Source: Icerya purchasi
Taxonomy: Eukaryota; Arthropoda; Insecta; Hemiptera; Monophlebidae
Reading direction: 5' to 3'
Length of the DNA: 64,000 bases
Assembly: GCA_039619475.1 (NCBI GenBank)
Contig: CM077116.1
Coordinates: 456,753,576-456,817,575, forward strand
Shown in pieces: positions 10,755-22,278 of the stretch (the stretch's first letter is position 1; each line of letters opens with the position of its first letter). A model generated the notes under the pieces. It was not told the DNA's origin and searched no databases. It saw nothing but the letters and a program-made list of their open reading frames with translations. Position numbers and translations under genes: made by a program.

Positions 10755-11742
10755 TGTGACCTTAATACTAATGCTAAAGACCGAAGAATTCAACTGCGTT
10801 CCGTTTTGTTCCTCAGTTTTGTCCGCTCTTTGACAATAATTACGATTCCGCGTAGGTTTTGTTTATTACAGACGTATAGATATGTGTGTGTGTGTATATG
10901 TTCATATACATATATATCAGGCAATGTTCATTTTCTGGCGATGGCAGTCCTATCCGCGAATAAATAAAAATGTTCGGGAAATAAATTTCTTTGTAGTTGT
11001 AAATGCGCGTATATTTACTATAATCGTCATCGCATAGGAAAAAAGTAATGATTTACGTCGTTCCATAGCTGATATCCGGACTGTACAACAAATTCTTTAA
11101 ACAACGCAAAGTTTCTATATCACGGCCGGTGTGCATTGACCTTTAAATGCTTACACAGCGAAAAAAGGACTCCTATTATTTTAAATAATAATATCATTTG
11201 AATTTTTACACTTTATTTTAAATTATTAACAAAAAAAGGATACCAGAGTAACGTTCTTTCAAAATATATTTTACAACGAAGAAATTTTATCATTTTAGTA
11301 AATTTAAATTTACGAAAATGTCACAAGTATTCATCATTATATAGCAAGCTTTTGAGCATGCGCAGAAATCCGAAACTTGAATATATTTAAAGCAAAATAT
11401 AACATTATATATTGCTATAATTTTTTTCGCATCAATTTAACACGGGGAAGTATTTAAAAATGACTTCAAAGTTGATGTGCATTATAATGCTCATGGGACA
11501 CGTTTAAGGGTTAAACAGTTTTTGTTCATTTGAAAGTGTGCACCGGCCAGTGATAGCATTGTACAGATGAATATCGGCAAAAACACAGATACTCAACAGT
11601 CATAAAATAATTTAAAAAAAAAAAGGGTCCCTTGAGAGAAATTTTTAGAAATATAACTTGTCTTAAAATATTACCAATGCCATTTACTCTTATGGATGCA
11701 TAAATTAGAAAAAAAAAATAATGTATTAAAATATTGTCGATA
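10755..11742. other. Transporter intron, no recognised feature
   Basis: AT-rich; a short TG/TA microsatellite lies at 10880-10917. No exon or repeat beyond that was supported. Confidence 0.4.
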
Positions 11743-11909
11743 TTAGTTTATTTTGGAAATGTAGATTCGAATGAAGAAAACGAATTTGAGGATAGCGCCA
11801 TTTACAAGCTTATTATTTATGGAAATATTACAACTTAACGGTATCGCGCATATCTTTCGATCATGTAGACTAATACTATCCTTTGTTTATAAGATACTAA
11901 TACCGATGG

Positions 11910-14165
11910 TTCCTTGAAACTCCTTAAAAGCATGCTTAACAAACGGCTTGTTTGGTGGCTGGAACATAATAACTTGCTTCCAGACAACCAGTTTGGTTTT
12001 TGTCTTGGCTTAGGCCCTCCAGATTTTTCCTTGCTGACATTTATAAATCATTTATTTGCAAAGAATTCACAATTGCAGCTTTTATTGATGTAGCCAGTGC
12101 ATACGAAAGCGTCCATCTTCCCATGCTCAAAAACGTTATGATTTCTTTAAATATCCCTGCATCCATATCCTTCCTAATTGTCAATTGTTTTCAAAGTAGA
12201 ATTCTCTTTCTTTCTGCTCCTTCCTTTTCCGCCTCAAGGAAGGTTCCAGGGTCTTCCGCAAGGTTTTTGCCTTAGCCCTACTTTATTTCATCTATATGTT
12301 TCCAAAATTGGTTTTCTCTCCTTAAAATCCAAATCTTTATTTTTTGCAGATGATATCCTTGTTTACTCCTCCTCCCGTAATCTTCTAGTTGCCAATGAGG
12401 AACTAAACAGCTCCTTAAGAACTCTAGAAGAGGCCCTTTCTAACATTCATCTCTTCATTTCCGCTCCTAAATCGGCAGCTGTAGTCTTCACCCTTTGGCC
12501 TTACAACCCGGGCTCATTTGAGATAAATCTAAAAAAAACATTCCATTCCAATAGTCAGTTGTTTTCGTTATCCGGGTATCATTTTATCCCCTCGTCTGTC
12601 TTTCCATGAACATATCAGCCATTTATATGCTTCTTCACTTAAAGTCTTAAACCTTCTTAAAGCCCTCTCACCTACGAGATGTGGAGGTGATCTATCTGTG
12701 TTAATAATGTTGTACAAATCTCTCATACGCTCTAGATTGGATTATTGCAGTTTCTTATATGGCAACGCTTCCAAATCCGTTCTCTACAAATTAGATCGTC
12801 TCCAAAACAGTTGCCTTCGGCTTTGTCTCGGAGCTTTGAGGTCATCTCCTATCCCAGCCATTCTATCTGAATCCAACATCTGTAAGATCTTATTTGGGGT
12901 ATAGCTTTCTCATCAAACGTTTTTTCACTTCCTCGTCAAATATCAATTTTATTCTTTTATCCTTGTCATTGGCGCTTTTCTTCCAATAAAATTCCTGTAC
13001 TATCTCATGTATCGTTTCGCCTTTCTAAATTTTCCCCTTTTGTCATTCCTCATCACAAGCTTCCATTTTTTTCTTACGTCTATTCCAAATTGTTAAAGCC
13101 ACCAAATATCATCTTCATGCCTTGCTTCCTTAAATCCTCTCCCTTTCATATCGTCAGTGTAGAATTTAATAATTTCTCTATTCCGCGATCACTCTTTAAT
13201 TTTTACTGACGGATTGAAGAGCCCGAGCGGAGTTGGGGCGTCATTCTTGTGCCCTCAGTTCAGTCATTCTCAGTCTAACTTCCGTCCGTTTGCTCTGTCT
13301 TTACTGCGGAATCAGTTGCCATCTTACAAGCCATTATTTATATTTCCTCTTCTACAAGTCCTTCCAAATTCCTTATTGTCTCTGACTCTTTAAGTGTTCT
13401 TCTAGCGCTATCTCCACCTTCCCTTTCTCCCTCCACTGATGCTATCATCCTTTCTATTCGTTCTCTTCATGATCTATCCTCATCAACGTCTACCCAGATT
13501 GACTTTCTTTGGATTCCTGGACATTCAGGAATCGATGGAAATGTAGCCGTCGACCTCCTTGCTAAAGCTACTGCTTCCAATGGAAATTTTATTAGTAGGG
13601 TTCCAGCACACAATATTCTTCTTCCAACTAAATCCTGCCATCTTAGACTTTGTCACTCTGTTTATGTTTCTCTCTTCGCTAATCCTAATTCCTTTTATCT
13701 CTTGATTAATCCTGTTCCTTCTTCTCGTCCTTGGTTTTATGATTTTCCCAGTTTGCGTCGGTCCATAATTACTAAATTATCTCGCCTCCGTTTCTCGCAT
13801 AGTCTCCTTCCTTCTTCTCTAAATTGCTTTTCCTTGGCTGCGTCTCCCTTTTGTTCATTCGATCCTGAAGGTTTCCAATATGTTTCTGATGCGAATCACG
13901 TGCTCTTCGAGTGTTCTGGTTTATCTCGCGAGCGTGAGTTACTTTATTGTCATCTTTTAAAGCTTGGTCTTCCTGCTCCTTTCAACGCCTCTTACTCGTA
14001 TGTTCTTTCTCTACCTATTCTCTCAGTTGTTCTTGTTCTGGGGGTGTTCTTTGATTCCATTTTCGACAAAATAAAAATATAATTTCTATTCTATTCCAAG
14101 CATCTGTTTCTTTTCGCTGGGCTAATGCTCTCTGGTAGCAAATCCAAGGGGGGTTAAAAAAAAAG
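11910..14165 (+). mobile_element. Family A LINE, 5'-truncated copy (RT, RNase H, tail)
   Basis: Begins inside the reverse transcriptase (LKLLKSMLNKRLVWWLEHNN at about 11917-11976) and runs through LFFADDILVYSSS (RT active site, about 12338-12376), the RT thumb (LIRSRLDYCSFLYGNAS, about 12722-12772), RNase H pieces (FTDGLK at about 13200; IDFLWIPGHSGIDGNVAVD at about 13500-13560) and the C-terminal tail to DKIKI at 14080. Several frameshifts and stops break the frame. The 3' UTR ends in a short poly(A) near 14155-14164. Catalytic aspartates are preserved, but the copy is not translatable as one protein. Confidence 0.8.
13702..14082 (+). pseudogene. Family A ORF2 C-terminal domain
   Basis: Open frame of 126 residues covering the tail that follows RNase H in Family A. 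The recognisable pattern is RPWFYDFPSLRRS..., RLRFSHSLLPSS, then C-x-F...D-ANHVLFECSGLSRERELL, then FDKIKI. The D-x-N-H-x-L-F-E-C block is the His/Cys motif that ends ORF2 in many I/R1-like LINEs. It is kept open here although the upstream RT is broken. Confidence 0.75.
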
Positions 14166-14389
14166 TCTTCCTAGAGATTTACTTTTTTTTGCTGACTATA
14201 ATATTAAAAATTAGCCAACAAATTTTCAGAATACGAGGAAAATATTAATACCTGAAATTTAAAAATTAAAGGGGCGAAGAATACGAGTGACTTAAATCAT
14301 TACCATCGTTAGTTTGTTATGGAAATGTAGATTCGAATAAAGATAACGAATTTGAAACCCAAAAAGCGCAATTTACAAGCTTATTACTG

Positions 14390-14934
14390 GTGTATTTTTA
14401 AAATAAATACCATTTATTTCTCTAGGTTGTTTGCCTCGTTACTTTCAAAAAAGTGTACTTATCTACTATGTACCGCTTTTGAAAAGACTTTCCACATTTG
14501 ATCATGGTTGTTTCTTCTGCTTTCTGCGTATAACCTTTTTTTGTTTTTCATTTCTAAAAACTCTTCATTGGCGAGTCCTCCAAAAAAAAAAAAAAATAGG
14601 AAAGTAATTTGGGAGTGTTAGCATTACTGTTTCCTTAGTAAGATTTAAAGTTCTTTTATTAGTTTTCATCTGTTGCATTTTTATTATCTTCAAAATTATT
14701 AATTAATAATTTTGTACTACTTAGAAAGAAAAAAAAGTAATTTTATTTCAATCTGGCAATGCTGAAAGTCTGCTCTGACATCGAAATCTCCAAGCCATTT
14801 ATGAATGGTATTTGTCAGGCAAGGTTTCTACTTATTTCGTATTAGAGAATTTTTTATGCGACGTTTTACGGGCGTAGTTTTAAATTTACGAAGTAAACGA
14901 TTACTAATATACTGATTAAAGTTGTTTTGTATAC
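14390..14934. other. Transporter intron next to exon 4
   Basis: AT-rich, with A-runs at 14581-14596 and 14727-14737. No feature supported other than the exon 4 donor at its right edge. Confidence 0.4.
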
Positions 14935-15134
14935 CACACAGAAATTAGAGTAATTAGCAGAGGAGCTAAAGCCATCACTAAATTTGCTTCCCTCCAGTTC
15001 GGAAATATGTAAAATACCGTTGTTATCACGATCGTTCCAAAGCCCCAGAATAGTTCCACCACAGCAGTTGCTATGGTTTGGTACTTCTTCGGCAACAGTT
15101 CTGTGACCAACGTGTATACACTGCCAAATATTCC
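14935..15134 (-). CDS. Organic cation transporter, exon 4 (TM4-TM6)
   Basis: Encodes 66 codons plus two bases, starting GIFGSVYTLVTELLPKKYQT. The acceptor TTCCTTAG ends at 15135 and the donor TG|GTATAC is at 14934 (phase 2). Joined to exon 3 it gives HCIQGLFIH-GIFGSVYTLVTE, continuous through TM4 and matching the E-x-x-x-P/K-K-Y-R/Q-T block of this family. Two more hydrophobic helices (TM5 about residues 23-44 and TM6 about 48-66, preceded by PNWRE) follow. The next intron (about 9.3 kb) contains Family A LINE, MITE, SINE and mariner insertions. Confidence 0.86.
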
Positions 15135-15654
15135 CTAAGGAACACAATCAAAGAAAAATAAAATTGGATTACTATCGTAATTGACGCTAATATTTACTGC
15201 GTACCGTGTGAACGTTATCTAAACTCCTCGTTTGATTTATTTTTATTGCTTTCCTGTCATTATTTCCCTTTTCGGGAGCAGTAATCTCGTTTTTGTTTCA
15301 ATTCGTTCTTTTTTTCCGACCTGTTTTGATCCAGGTGGACCACGTGCTGTTAACAGAATAAGTGTTATATCCGATACGCGATGGACTGAAGGTTAATTTG
15401 AGGTCCCCTGATCTCGTAATGTCAGCGAGTTTTGTTTGTTTAACAAACGGGCTTCTTTCGCTTGACAAACTATAGTTATTTTTATTAAATTTACGTTTAG
15501 TTAACCATCCTGTGTTACCGACAGTGATATAAGTACCCGGCGGGAGCTACCAGATGATAAGGTTTCTACGTTTTCTAGTTCGCTACACACCTTACGTAAT
15601 CTCCCTGTGGAAGTTTACACCGATGGTTATTGTTCATATGATAACTTTTTTCAT
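15135..15654. other. Transporter intron upstream of exon 4
   Basis: Contains the acceptor of exon 4 at its left edge. The rest is non-repetitive AT-rich sequence with no supported feature. Confidence 0.4.
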
Positions 15655-17335
15655 ATACCTTTTTTTTTCTTTCTATTTTAAGCTCGTCAACCAAGGACCT
15701 TTACCCAGAAACAAATAGAAAGGAAAGAGGTCGGTTATATTTTAATCCGATCTGAAATCTTTGCTAAAAAGGAACAAACAGCAAGAATAACTAATTTGGG
15801 AAGGAAAGGACAGGATATAAGAAGCACTATAAGGAGTAGGAAGCCCAAGCCTCAGCAATTAGGAATACAAAGAGAACGCTCCAGAGAAAGAGATGAATAC
15901 TGGAAGAACAGATGATCGGCGTCGCAAATAATGACATCATCCGGACGGAGAGGACAGTGTGGAGAAGAAATCAAGGAAAAACGAAATTTCGATAATGGCA
16001 GCAAAGAATGGCCAAAACGCATACCAACAACGGAAACAACATCAGAACGTCGAAGGGAGGGATGCAAAAGAAACCATGAAAAGGGGAAGGAAGAGTAGGC
16101 TGAACAGACAGATGAAATGAATAATTATTAGAAAAGGAGGAAGAGTAGATGTCCGACACCAATACCTGATATGGAAGCTTTTACATATCGATAAGAGGTT
16201 AGCGGACGGAATTTTTTTTAAAAAAAAAGGCGGGAAAAAGCAGAAACCCGTGCCAAGGAATCAGCCGCTTATACCCGAGTGGCTAGATACTTACAGCAAA
16301 TCAATGTTAATCGAATGAAGAATGAAAAAATTATGAATGAATGAACATATACGAAGGGTAACGAAGTCACACGAATAGTCAGAGATAATTAAAAAGCTGA
16401 AGGAAAAGTGATTCGAGGAAATGAAAATAATAGAACGTAGGATAGTCAATAATTCGTTTATGAAAATGGAACCAAAATAAGGAAGACGAAAAGATTCTGA
16501 TAAGTTAAAATCGGGAAGGATGAAGGAAGCTCCAACACCAGCAGCCCCCTCGAACGATCTGTGTAAATAGTAACATGAGAAGGAAATAGGCAATTCATAG
16601 TGCTGTGGAATACCTGTTTAATTACGGCTTGGAGGAGGTTTTTAGAAGATGAGAGAAGAATAAATACCTTAAGAGGATGACAGAGATCAGTGAAGTTAAA
16701 GGAAAAATAAGGGAGGTTATTATAGGAGATAGGGTACGGCTAAAATGAACTAAGACAATGTGAAATAAATGGCAGAATAGGGGTTTTGCTAGGAGTAAAG
16801 CGCCAGCTATTATAAATCGAAAGGAAGAACTGAACAAGAGTAAAGGACGCGAATGGAAGATTAATAAGGAAACGATAGCCTAAATAGGATCTATGAATGG
16901 ACAGGGGTGAATAATTAGATTCAGCGGGAATAGCAGGGATTGGAGAGGATTTAAGCGCGCCATGACAAAAGCGAAGGCAAGAGTTTTAGAGAGAGGGGAC
17001 TTGGACGTGCAACCACAAATAAAAGAACAATAATCAAATTTGGAACAACGGATAATAGATTTGTAAAGAGAAATTGGAATACAGGGATTGCCGCCTCATT
17101 TAGTTGGCGACAAAGCTTTCAGCAAGTTTAGCTATTGGATAGTAGAAGAAGAAAGATATCTGATATGTTCGGAGAAGGACAAACGACTATCAAGAAAGAT
17201 ACCAAGGTAACAGGGGCAATTAACATGAGAAAGAGATACATCGTTTAAGGATAGATTAATCAAAGCACGTTATAGGTTCGAAGCGTAATGATAGTATAAG
17301 AATATTTAGTCTACTACGAAAAGAGTGTTTGTTTA
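15655..17335 (-). mobile_element. Family A LINE, 5'-truncated copy
   Basis: Read on the minus strand, a T-run at 15655-15672 is the poly(A) tail, preceded by the family's 3' UTR and the ORF2 end SDRIKI. Upstream come the C-terminal tail (SLRRSDVVSVVGMRFGHSLL, about 16000-16065), RNase H-like sequence (GAAGVGASFILPDFNLSESF, about 16500-16560), and RT thumb/palm remnants up to about 17335. The 16870-17250 part is alignable by eye with 50890-51250 of the other minus-strand copy. Multiple frame breaks make it a pseudogene. Confidence 0.7.
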
Positions 17336-17549
17336 TACTGGTGTACGACCTAGAAATCTTAATTGTACAATAACTGTTCTGATATGGTAAATGAGAGAAA
17401 GTTGTTATTTAAAACGTTCTATAGAAGTAAAAGTATTTCTGACTACCGGAATGAAACAAAGTTAAGATGCGTAACACTCCTATTTTCCTAAATTTGATCC
17501 AGAATGAAGAAAATCGAGAGAACATTTAAGAGCAACATTTCTTCTAGTT
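17336..17549. other. Short unassigned intron sequence
   Basis: Between the Family A copy and the SINE; nothing recognised. Confidence 0.3.
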
Positions 17550-17828
17550 CTACTTATTTGGACTGCTATATCGATTTCATAAGTAATACTGTACCATAAA
17601 TCAGAGGTCATGGGTTCGAGACTTATCTTGTTCTGGATCCAAGTCGCTCCTAAGTTTATACCTAATTTGAAGTTGAACTGGATACCAGAGAAATCTGGGA
17701 AAGTAAAGGCGGCCTAGAGAAAAGAACTGGCCCCAGTATTCTCATTAGATCGATTAGGCTTAGTACATTACGAACTTTAACTTCACAATACCCGATGCCC
17801 TGTCAAAGGTACTTACTTTACTTTTTTA
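17550..17828 (+). repeat. SINE copy 2 with tRNA-like head
   Basis: The most complete copy. The head contains ATAAATCAGAGGTCATGGGT followed by a polymerase III B-box-like GGTTCGAGAC (17613-17622), the pattern of a tRNA-derived promoter. The body matches the complements of 10210-10332 and 38851-39040 (for example GGAGCGA/GGAGCG, CCCAGATTTCTC, GGCCGCCTTTAC in complement). It ends in a pyrimidine-rich TTACTTTACTTTTTT tail. A clear A box was not identified. Confidence 0.6.
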
Positions 17829-18237
17829 TACTCACTAATAATAATTACCATTTGCTCGCTAATCAACATGTAAGAGAATGCTCGATTTTAGCATTTAATA
17901 AAAATATGTGTGTCTCCATATGGTGTAGGTTGTCGTATACTGAACATTATTCCTGAACCCGCTGTTTATATTTTACTAAATAGTTTTAACCACGTTCTTA
18001 GTTCTGATTTTATTTCCTAGGATCGGAAGAAACTTAAAGTTACTGAGTTATTAAAACCCAGTAAACCATTTCATCTTTCTTCTTCTTTAGACCTATTATT
18101 CTTACCTTTTATATTCGCAAGCTATATTCGAAAGGATTTTGAATTTCCTAGTGGGTCCAATATAACGGCATTCTTTCAAATAACTTACTCGTTGTTCTCT
18201 ATAGTTTAAATGATTTGAACTGTATTTCTAACCTTCT
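17829..18237. other. Unassigned intron sequence
   Basis: No exon or repeat supported. Decayed LINE sequence may begin before 18238, but no motif could be placed. Confidence 0.3.
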
Positions 18238-20752
18238 AGGAATATTTATCAGTCTTTTGTCGACAAAGAATATTTAATTGCTTGTTTCATAGATATCAAA
18301 GATATGCATTCGACAGTGTTTGTTTTAACGGGGACGCTAGAATTCCGCACCAACCGTTAACGCAGCGAAAAGTCGGACTCGAATTGCGCACCGGCCCAAA
18401 ATAGCCCGCCCGCCGGGAACTCGAATTCCGCACTGCCTTTAAAAAAATACTTTGAATTTATAAAATCGACGAAGGAATAAATTGAGTAGAAGTCGCTCTT
18501 TCAGTGACTTCCAAAATGTGTTATCATATCGATGGAACGTTTGCTATTTGGAATAAGGGAACTACATTTCAGTTGCTTAAAAAAACCTCCTTAGAGGTTT
18601 GCGAAAAATCGGCTGTATTTCCGTTAGCAGTACGGTCCTTATTCTAAATATTTTTAACAATCTAGGAACGTACAGATATAAGGGGAATGTTGCATAAAAT
18701 AGAATAATTTTTTGCACGAATATTGTGTTTAAAGTAATGTGAATTACAATAGTTTCTGAATATGTAGAATTTTCGGTGCACGGCGTAATTATGTTTCATG
18801 AAGCTCCAATAATACAAAATACTTTCATATCAGCTGATTAATTTACATAAAATACAAATGTGAACATGTAAAATTTTCGAGTTCGACAAATTAACCATCT
18901 ATTATTATAATATGAAGTTATTTAGAGTTTGAGGGAGCCAGGTTTCGGGAAAATTTCAGTTCTGATTTTATCTTACCAATCAATCAGTGTTTAGTTTCAG
19001 TTATAAATTGTCATTTGAATTGAAATCAAATTTGTTAAAAATCGTAATTTTGTCATTTAGTGTACCATCAAACAATGTATAGTATTTTGCTTAAATTTTA
19101 AATGACTACACATAAAAATTTACAATTAGTACAAACTGACACTTATATAACACGCCCATATTTTTTTACTTTTAAGTTTCCAGCACCGTCCGGTAATTTA
19201 AATTTGAAGCTAAAATATCGCTATGTTTTTTTTCTGAAGTATCCCTATTTATATATATCTACGAAAACTACATTCATTTACCATTTTTAAATCCAAGTGG
19301 GGTTTAAATTAAATGGTTATTGGAAATGTTTATTTCATGCGATGCAAAGTTTGTTGCTTGTTGCATATTTTAAATTTCAGGAATAATATCGGTTAGCGAG
19401 TTATACATTTTGAAGTGATTTTTAGGTAATTTTAAATTTGTCATATTACATATTCTTGCGCGATTTTTAGCGCTCAAGGGCTAGAAGAGGTGTTCGAACG
19501 TTATGCATTTTCTGAAAGAGCATTTTAATATTATTTTTGCATATAACTTTACATTTAAATGTGTAACCGTCATAATTTTTCCTCATAAAAAAACATAAAA
19601 AATTATCCGGCTTGCAATGGTACATAACGGTAATTCGACTGTTTAAATTACTGCTTCATTTCTAATCATAGAAAATAAAAAGATGTTTCAGAGTTGTTAT
19701 TTTACAGTGGCTTTGTGGAATTCCAACTGTTCCAGAAATATTCATCCTTGTAATAAAACTGTCCATTGATAATTCTTTAACATTCTAATGATAACACGGA
19801 ATTAACATTGACAGTATATTGAAAGCGAAATATTAGTAACTTGTAAATAAACAAAAATTTTAGCTGTCGCTGTGTCAAAAGGTAAAATACACGTTTGATC
19901 GCAACTATAATTCTTTTCATACTAGAAAGATAAAAGATCATAAATGTAAATAGACAGTTAGGAATATGTTAAATTACTGAAAGATGAGCTAACTAGCTAA
20001 TTGCAAAAGCCAGAATAAATTTTTAATGATTAGAAAAGTTTAAACAATTATATATTTTTTAAGTTAACCTGGCGTATTCTCAAATATTTTTTAATAAACC
20101 GTCGTTATAGAGGAAATATTTTTAATACATAAATAGGTGTAGTAATTTTCGTTGGTAGATTTTAAATATCATTTTAAAAATACGATAGCAAAAATTTCGA
20201 AGCTATCGAACATTAAAGATGTAGTACGATGAAGCAGCCATCAGTTTTGGTCTCCAACAAATATCATGGTTCTAGTGCCGTTTTCGTTCGTTTTTTTATA
20301 TTTTATACCTGCAAACTTCCGGTGCGTAATTCGAGTGTTTAGATTACTAGACCTTTTTTAACCGTCGGCCCAGGTAAACAACGGTGCGCAATTCGATAGT
20401 CGCCGTTTCAACATTTTATCTAATATATCGGTAGATCTTGGTGAATCCAACAACATTGCTGAAATAATACGTAGTTTATTTCTGGAAAAGATATTGTCCT
20501 TTTAACATTCTACACTAGGTGCAGTTAACAGATGTGTCTCTATCGGGTTGTATTTAGAATCAGTTTTAAGCCCGCTACAATTTAATTTATATATTTTAAA
20601 AATTTACAAGTTAAAGTTGTCAAATAAAGATTTTTTATTGTCCGATGCTAATGATATTGTTCTTTTTAGTAGTCGTAATAGTAATTTACCTGAAAATACC
20701 CTGTCTTTGAATTGTAGCGTTACTCAGGTTTGTAATTCCTTGTAGATCTTGG
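18238..20752 (+). pseudogene. Family B LINE reverse transcriptase, split by a DNA transposon
   Basis: Left part (18238-18326) reads IYQSFVDKEYLIACFIDIKD, equivalent to VYLSFINKEYLLATFLDVKG of the next copy, i.e. the RT motif with the first catalytic aspartate. Right part (20408-20752) continues with LESVLSPLQFNLYI and a degenerate LLSDANDIVLF in place of Y/F-A-D-D. The 2.08-kb TIR element between them interrupts the RT. The fragment then abuts a second Family B copy that restarts at an earlier RT position. Dead. Confidence 0.6.
18327..20407. mobile_element. TIR DNA transposon without transposase, inserted in a LINE
   Basis: Ends 18327-18351 and 20383-20407 are imperfect inverted repeats (AACGGGGACGCTAGAATTCC against AACGGCGACTATCGAATTGC in complement), both running into CGCACC. 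The 12-13 base motif C-GAATT-(C/G)-CGCACC recurs three times at the left end (18340-18351, 18380-18392, 18422-18433) and twice inverted at the right (20321-20333, 20383-20395). The 2.08-kb interior is AT-rich and shows no transposase; the longest frame is 62 codons (19102-19290). Superfamily undetermined; no convincing target duplication could be fixed. Confidence 0.6.
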
Positions 20753-20753
20753 T

Positions 20754-21311
20754 TTGTCTGGACCTGGCCTTAGCACAGAAGCTTGCATTTTTCATTTAAT
20801 AAATGATGTCTATTTATCATTTATTAATAAGGAATATTTACTGGCTACATTTCTGGATGTTAAAGGTACTTTCGACAATGTGTCGATTTCCGTATTATTT
20901 GATCAATTAATGTTAATAGGAGTTCCAGCCCGGCTAACCAAATATATTTCTAAACTTTTCTCTAATCGAATTTTATTCTTCTTAAATCCGGTGACACAGA
21001 ATATTTATATCAGACATACCTATAAAGGCTTGGCGCAGGGGTCGGTCTTGAGCCCAATTCTATTCAATATTTACATTCTTCCGTTCTTTAACGTGCAGTT
21101 TCCTCGTAGCTCATCTATCCTTTCATATGCCGATGACTTTGTAGTTTATAGCAAATCTAGTAGTATTAAAAATTGTATAATCCAGAATCAACAAGCAGTG
21201 GAAATGTTTAATGGCCTGCTTGATAAAGTTGGGCTAGAAATATCTACCTTCAAAACAACATCCGTTATTTTTACCATAAGAAGGTTCAACACTGAAGACA
21301 ATTTTATCTGA
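20754..21311 (+). pseudogene. Family B reverse transcriptase palm
   Basis: Open frame of 185 residues. Visible RT motifs in order are LSTEACIFHLINDVYLSF (about residues 5-23), FLDVKGTFDNV with the first catalytic Asp (about 33-43), KGLAQGSVLSPILFNIYI (about 90-107) and SYADDFVVYSK with the catalytic Asp pair (about 124-134). All catalytic residues are intact. The N-terminal RT fingers and endonuclease are missing and the frame breaks just after the palm, so it cannot act alone. Confidence 0.7.
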
Positions 21312-21742
21312 ATTTACAACGAGGCCATTGTAGCAAAACTTACTTGGGCTAAACACATCCAAACATTATATAATAATTATGCTATGATCATAAATTACTT
21401 TAAGTCTGTATGTAATACAACTTGGGGCGGTGATCCGATAATTTTGAGTTTACTCTATAAATCCTTAATTCGCTCAAAGCTGGATTATGGATCCATTTTT
21501 TATGGGTCGGCTTCTAGAACTAATTTTAGTAAACTGGAGAAACTCCAAAACTTGATTATGAGGCCTATAACCGTTAATGTCCGAACAGCACTGATACCAT
21601 GTCTACATACGGAAACTCATCTCTCTCCTTTATTTATTAGGAGGAATGTTTTAGCGGATAGGTTTCTGGTGAAATTATGCAATTTCCAATTTTTCTATTT
21701 ACCGTCAGTTACTTTTAGAGTTAATACTGAGTGGAGATTTGT

Positions 21743-22181
21743 ATTCAACCGGTTCCTAGTTTCCTGCCTTGGTTTCAATCTATTCCTACCTGTCGTCGTT
21801 CCACTGTTGTTTCCTTAATTAGGCTTAGAATTAATCATTCTCTACTCCCCTCTTCTCGCTTTCGATTCGTTTTGTTCCCTTCTCCTTTCTGCTCTCTTCA
21901 CGCTTCTGAGCCTTCTTGTATTTGTGACTCAAATCACATCCTATTCGAATGTTCTACACTCTCTAACGAACACTCCTTTCTTACGCCCAACTTCTAGTTT
22001 TGGGTCTTCCTACTCCCTTTAACGCTACCTATATTCTTTCCTTCCCATTGCCTTCAGTTATTCCATTGCTGCTGTCCTTTGTCTTTTCCATTTCTGACCG
22101 CCTGGTTATTTAGTTATAACTGTTAATTTTTCATGTTGTTGGGTCAAGGCCGTTGGCGCGCCCAGGGTAGGAAAAAAAAAA
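21743..22181 (+). mobile_element. Family A LINE tail inserted into Family B, with target duplication
   Basis: A 439-bp insertion that starts inside the Family A C-terminal tail (frame FLPWFQSIPTCRRSTVVSLI, then RLRINHSLLPSSRFRF and DSNHILFECS) and ends with its 3' UTR and poly(A) (22172-22181). It is flanked by direct repeats GAGATTTGT at 21734-21742 and 22182-22190, the target-site duplication. Removing it rejoins the host Family B frame TEWRFV|DSKKSLLSNRIAL without a break, which proves the order of insertion. Confidence 0.85.
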
Positions 22182-22278
22182 GAGATTTGTTGATTCCAAA
22201 AAGTCTTTACTGTCAAATAGAATAGCTTTATATTATAGGTACAGTCCAGCGCTTGTACATCCATCGCTTTACTTTATT

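Larger units (their letters stand above)
11743..14389. repeat. About 80-bp direct repeats flanking a LINE copy
   Basis: 11743-11820 and 14309-14389 share TTAGTTTATTTTGGAAATGT / TTAGTTTGTTATGGAAATGT, then GTAGATTCGAAT, AACGAATTTGA and ATTTACAAGCTTATTA in the same order. They lie about 2.56 kb apart, outside both ends of the Family A copy at 11910-14165, too far out and too long to be a LINE target-site duplication. Confidence 0.6.

Noticed and set aside
17553..17630. Stand-alone tRNA gene
   Set aside because: A B-box-like sequence is present but no cloverleaf with acceptor and D stems can be drawn; it is the head of a SINE.
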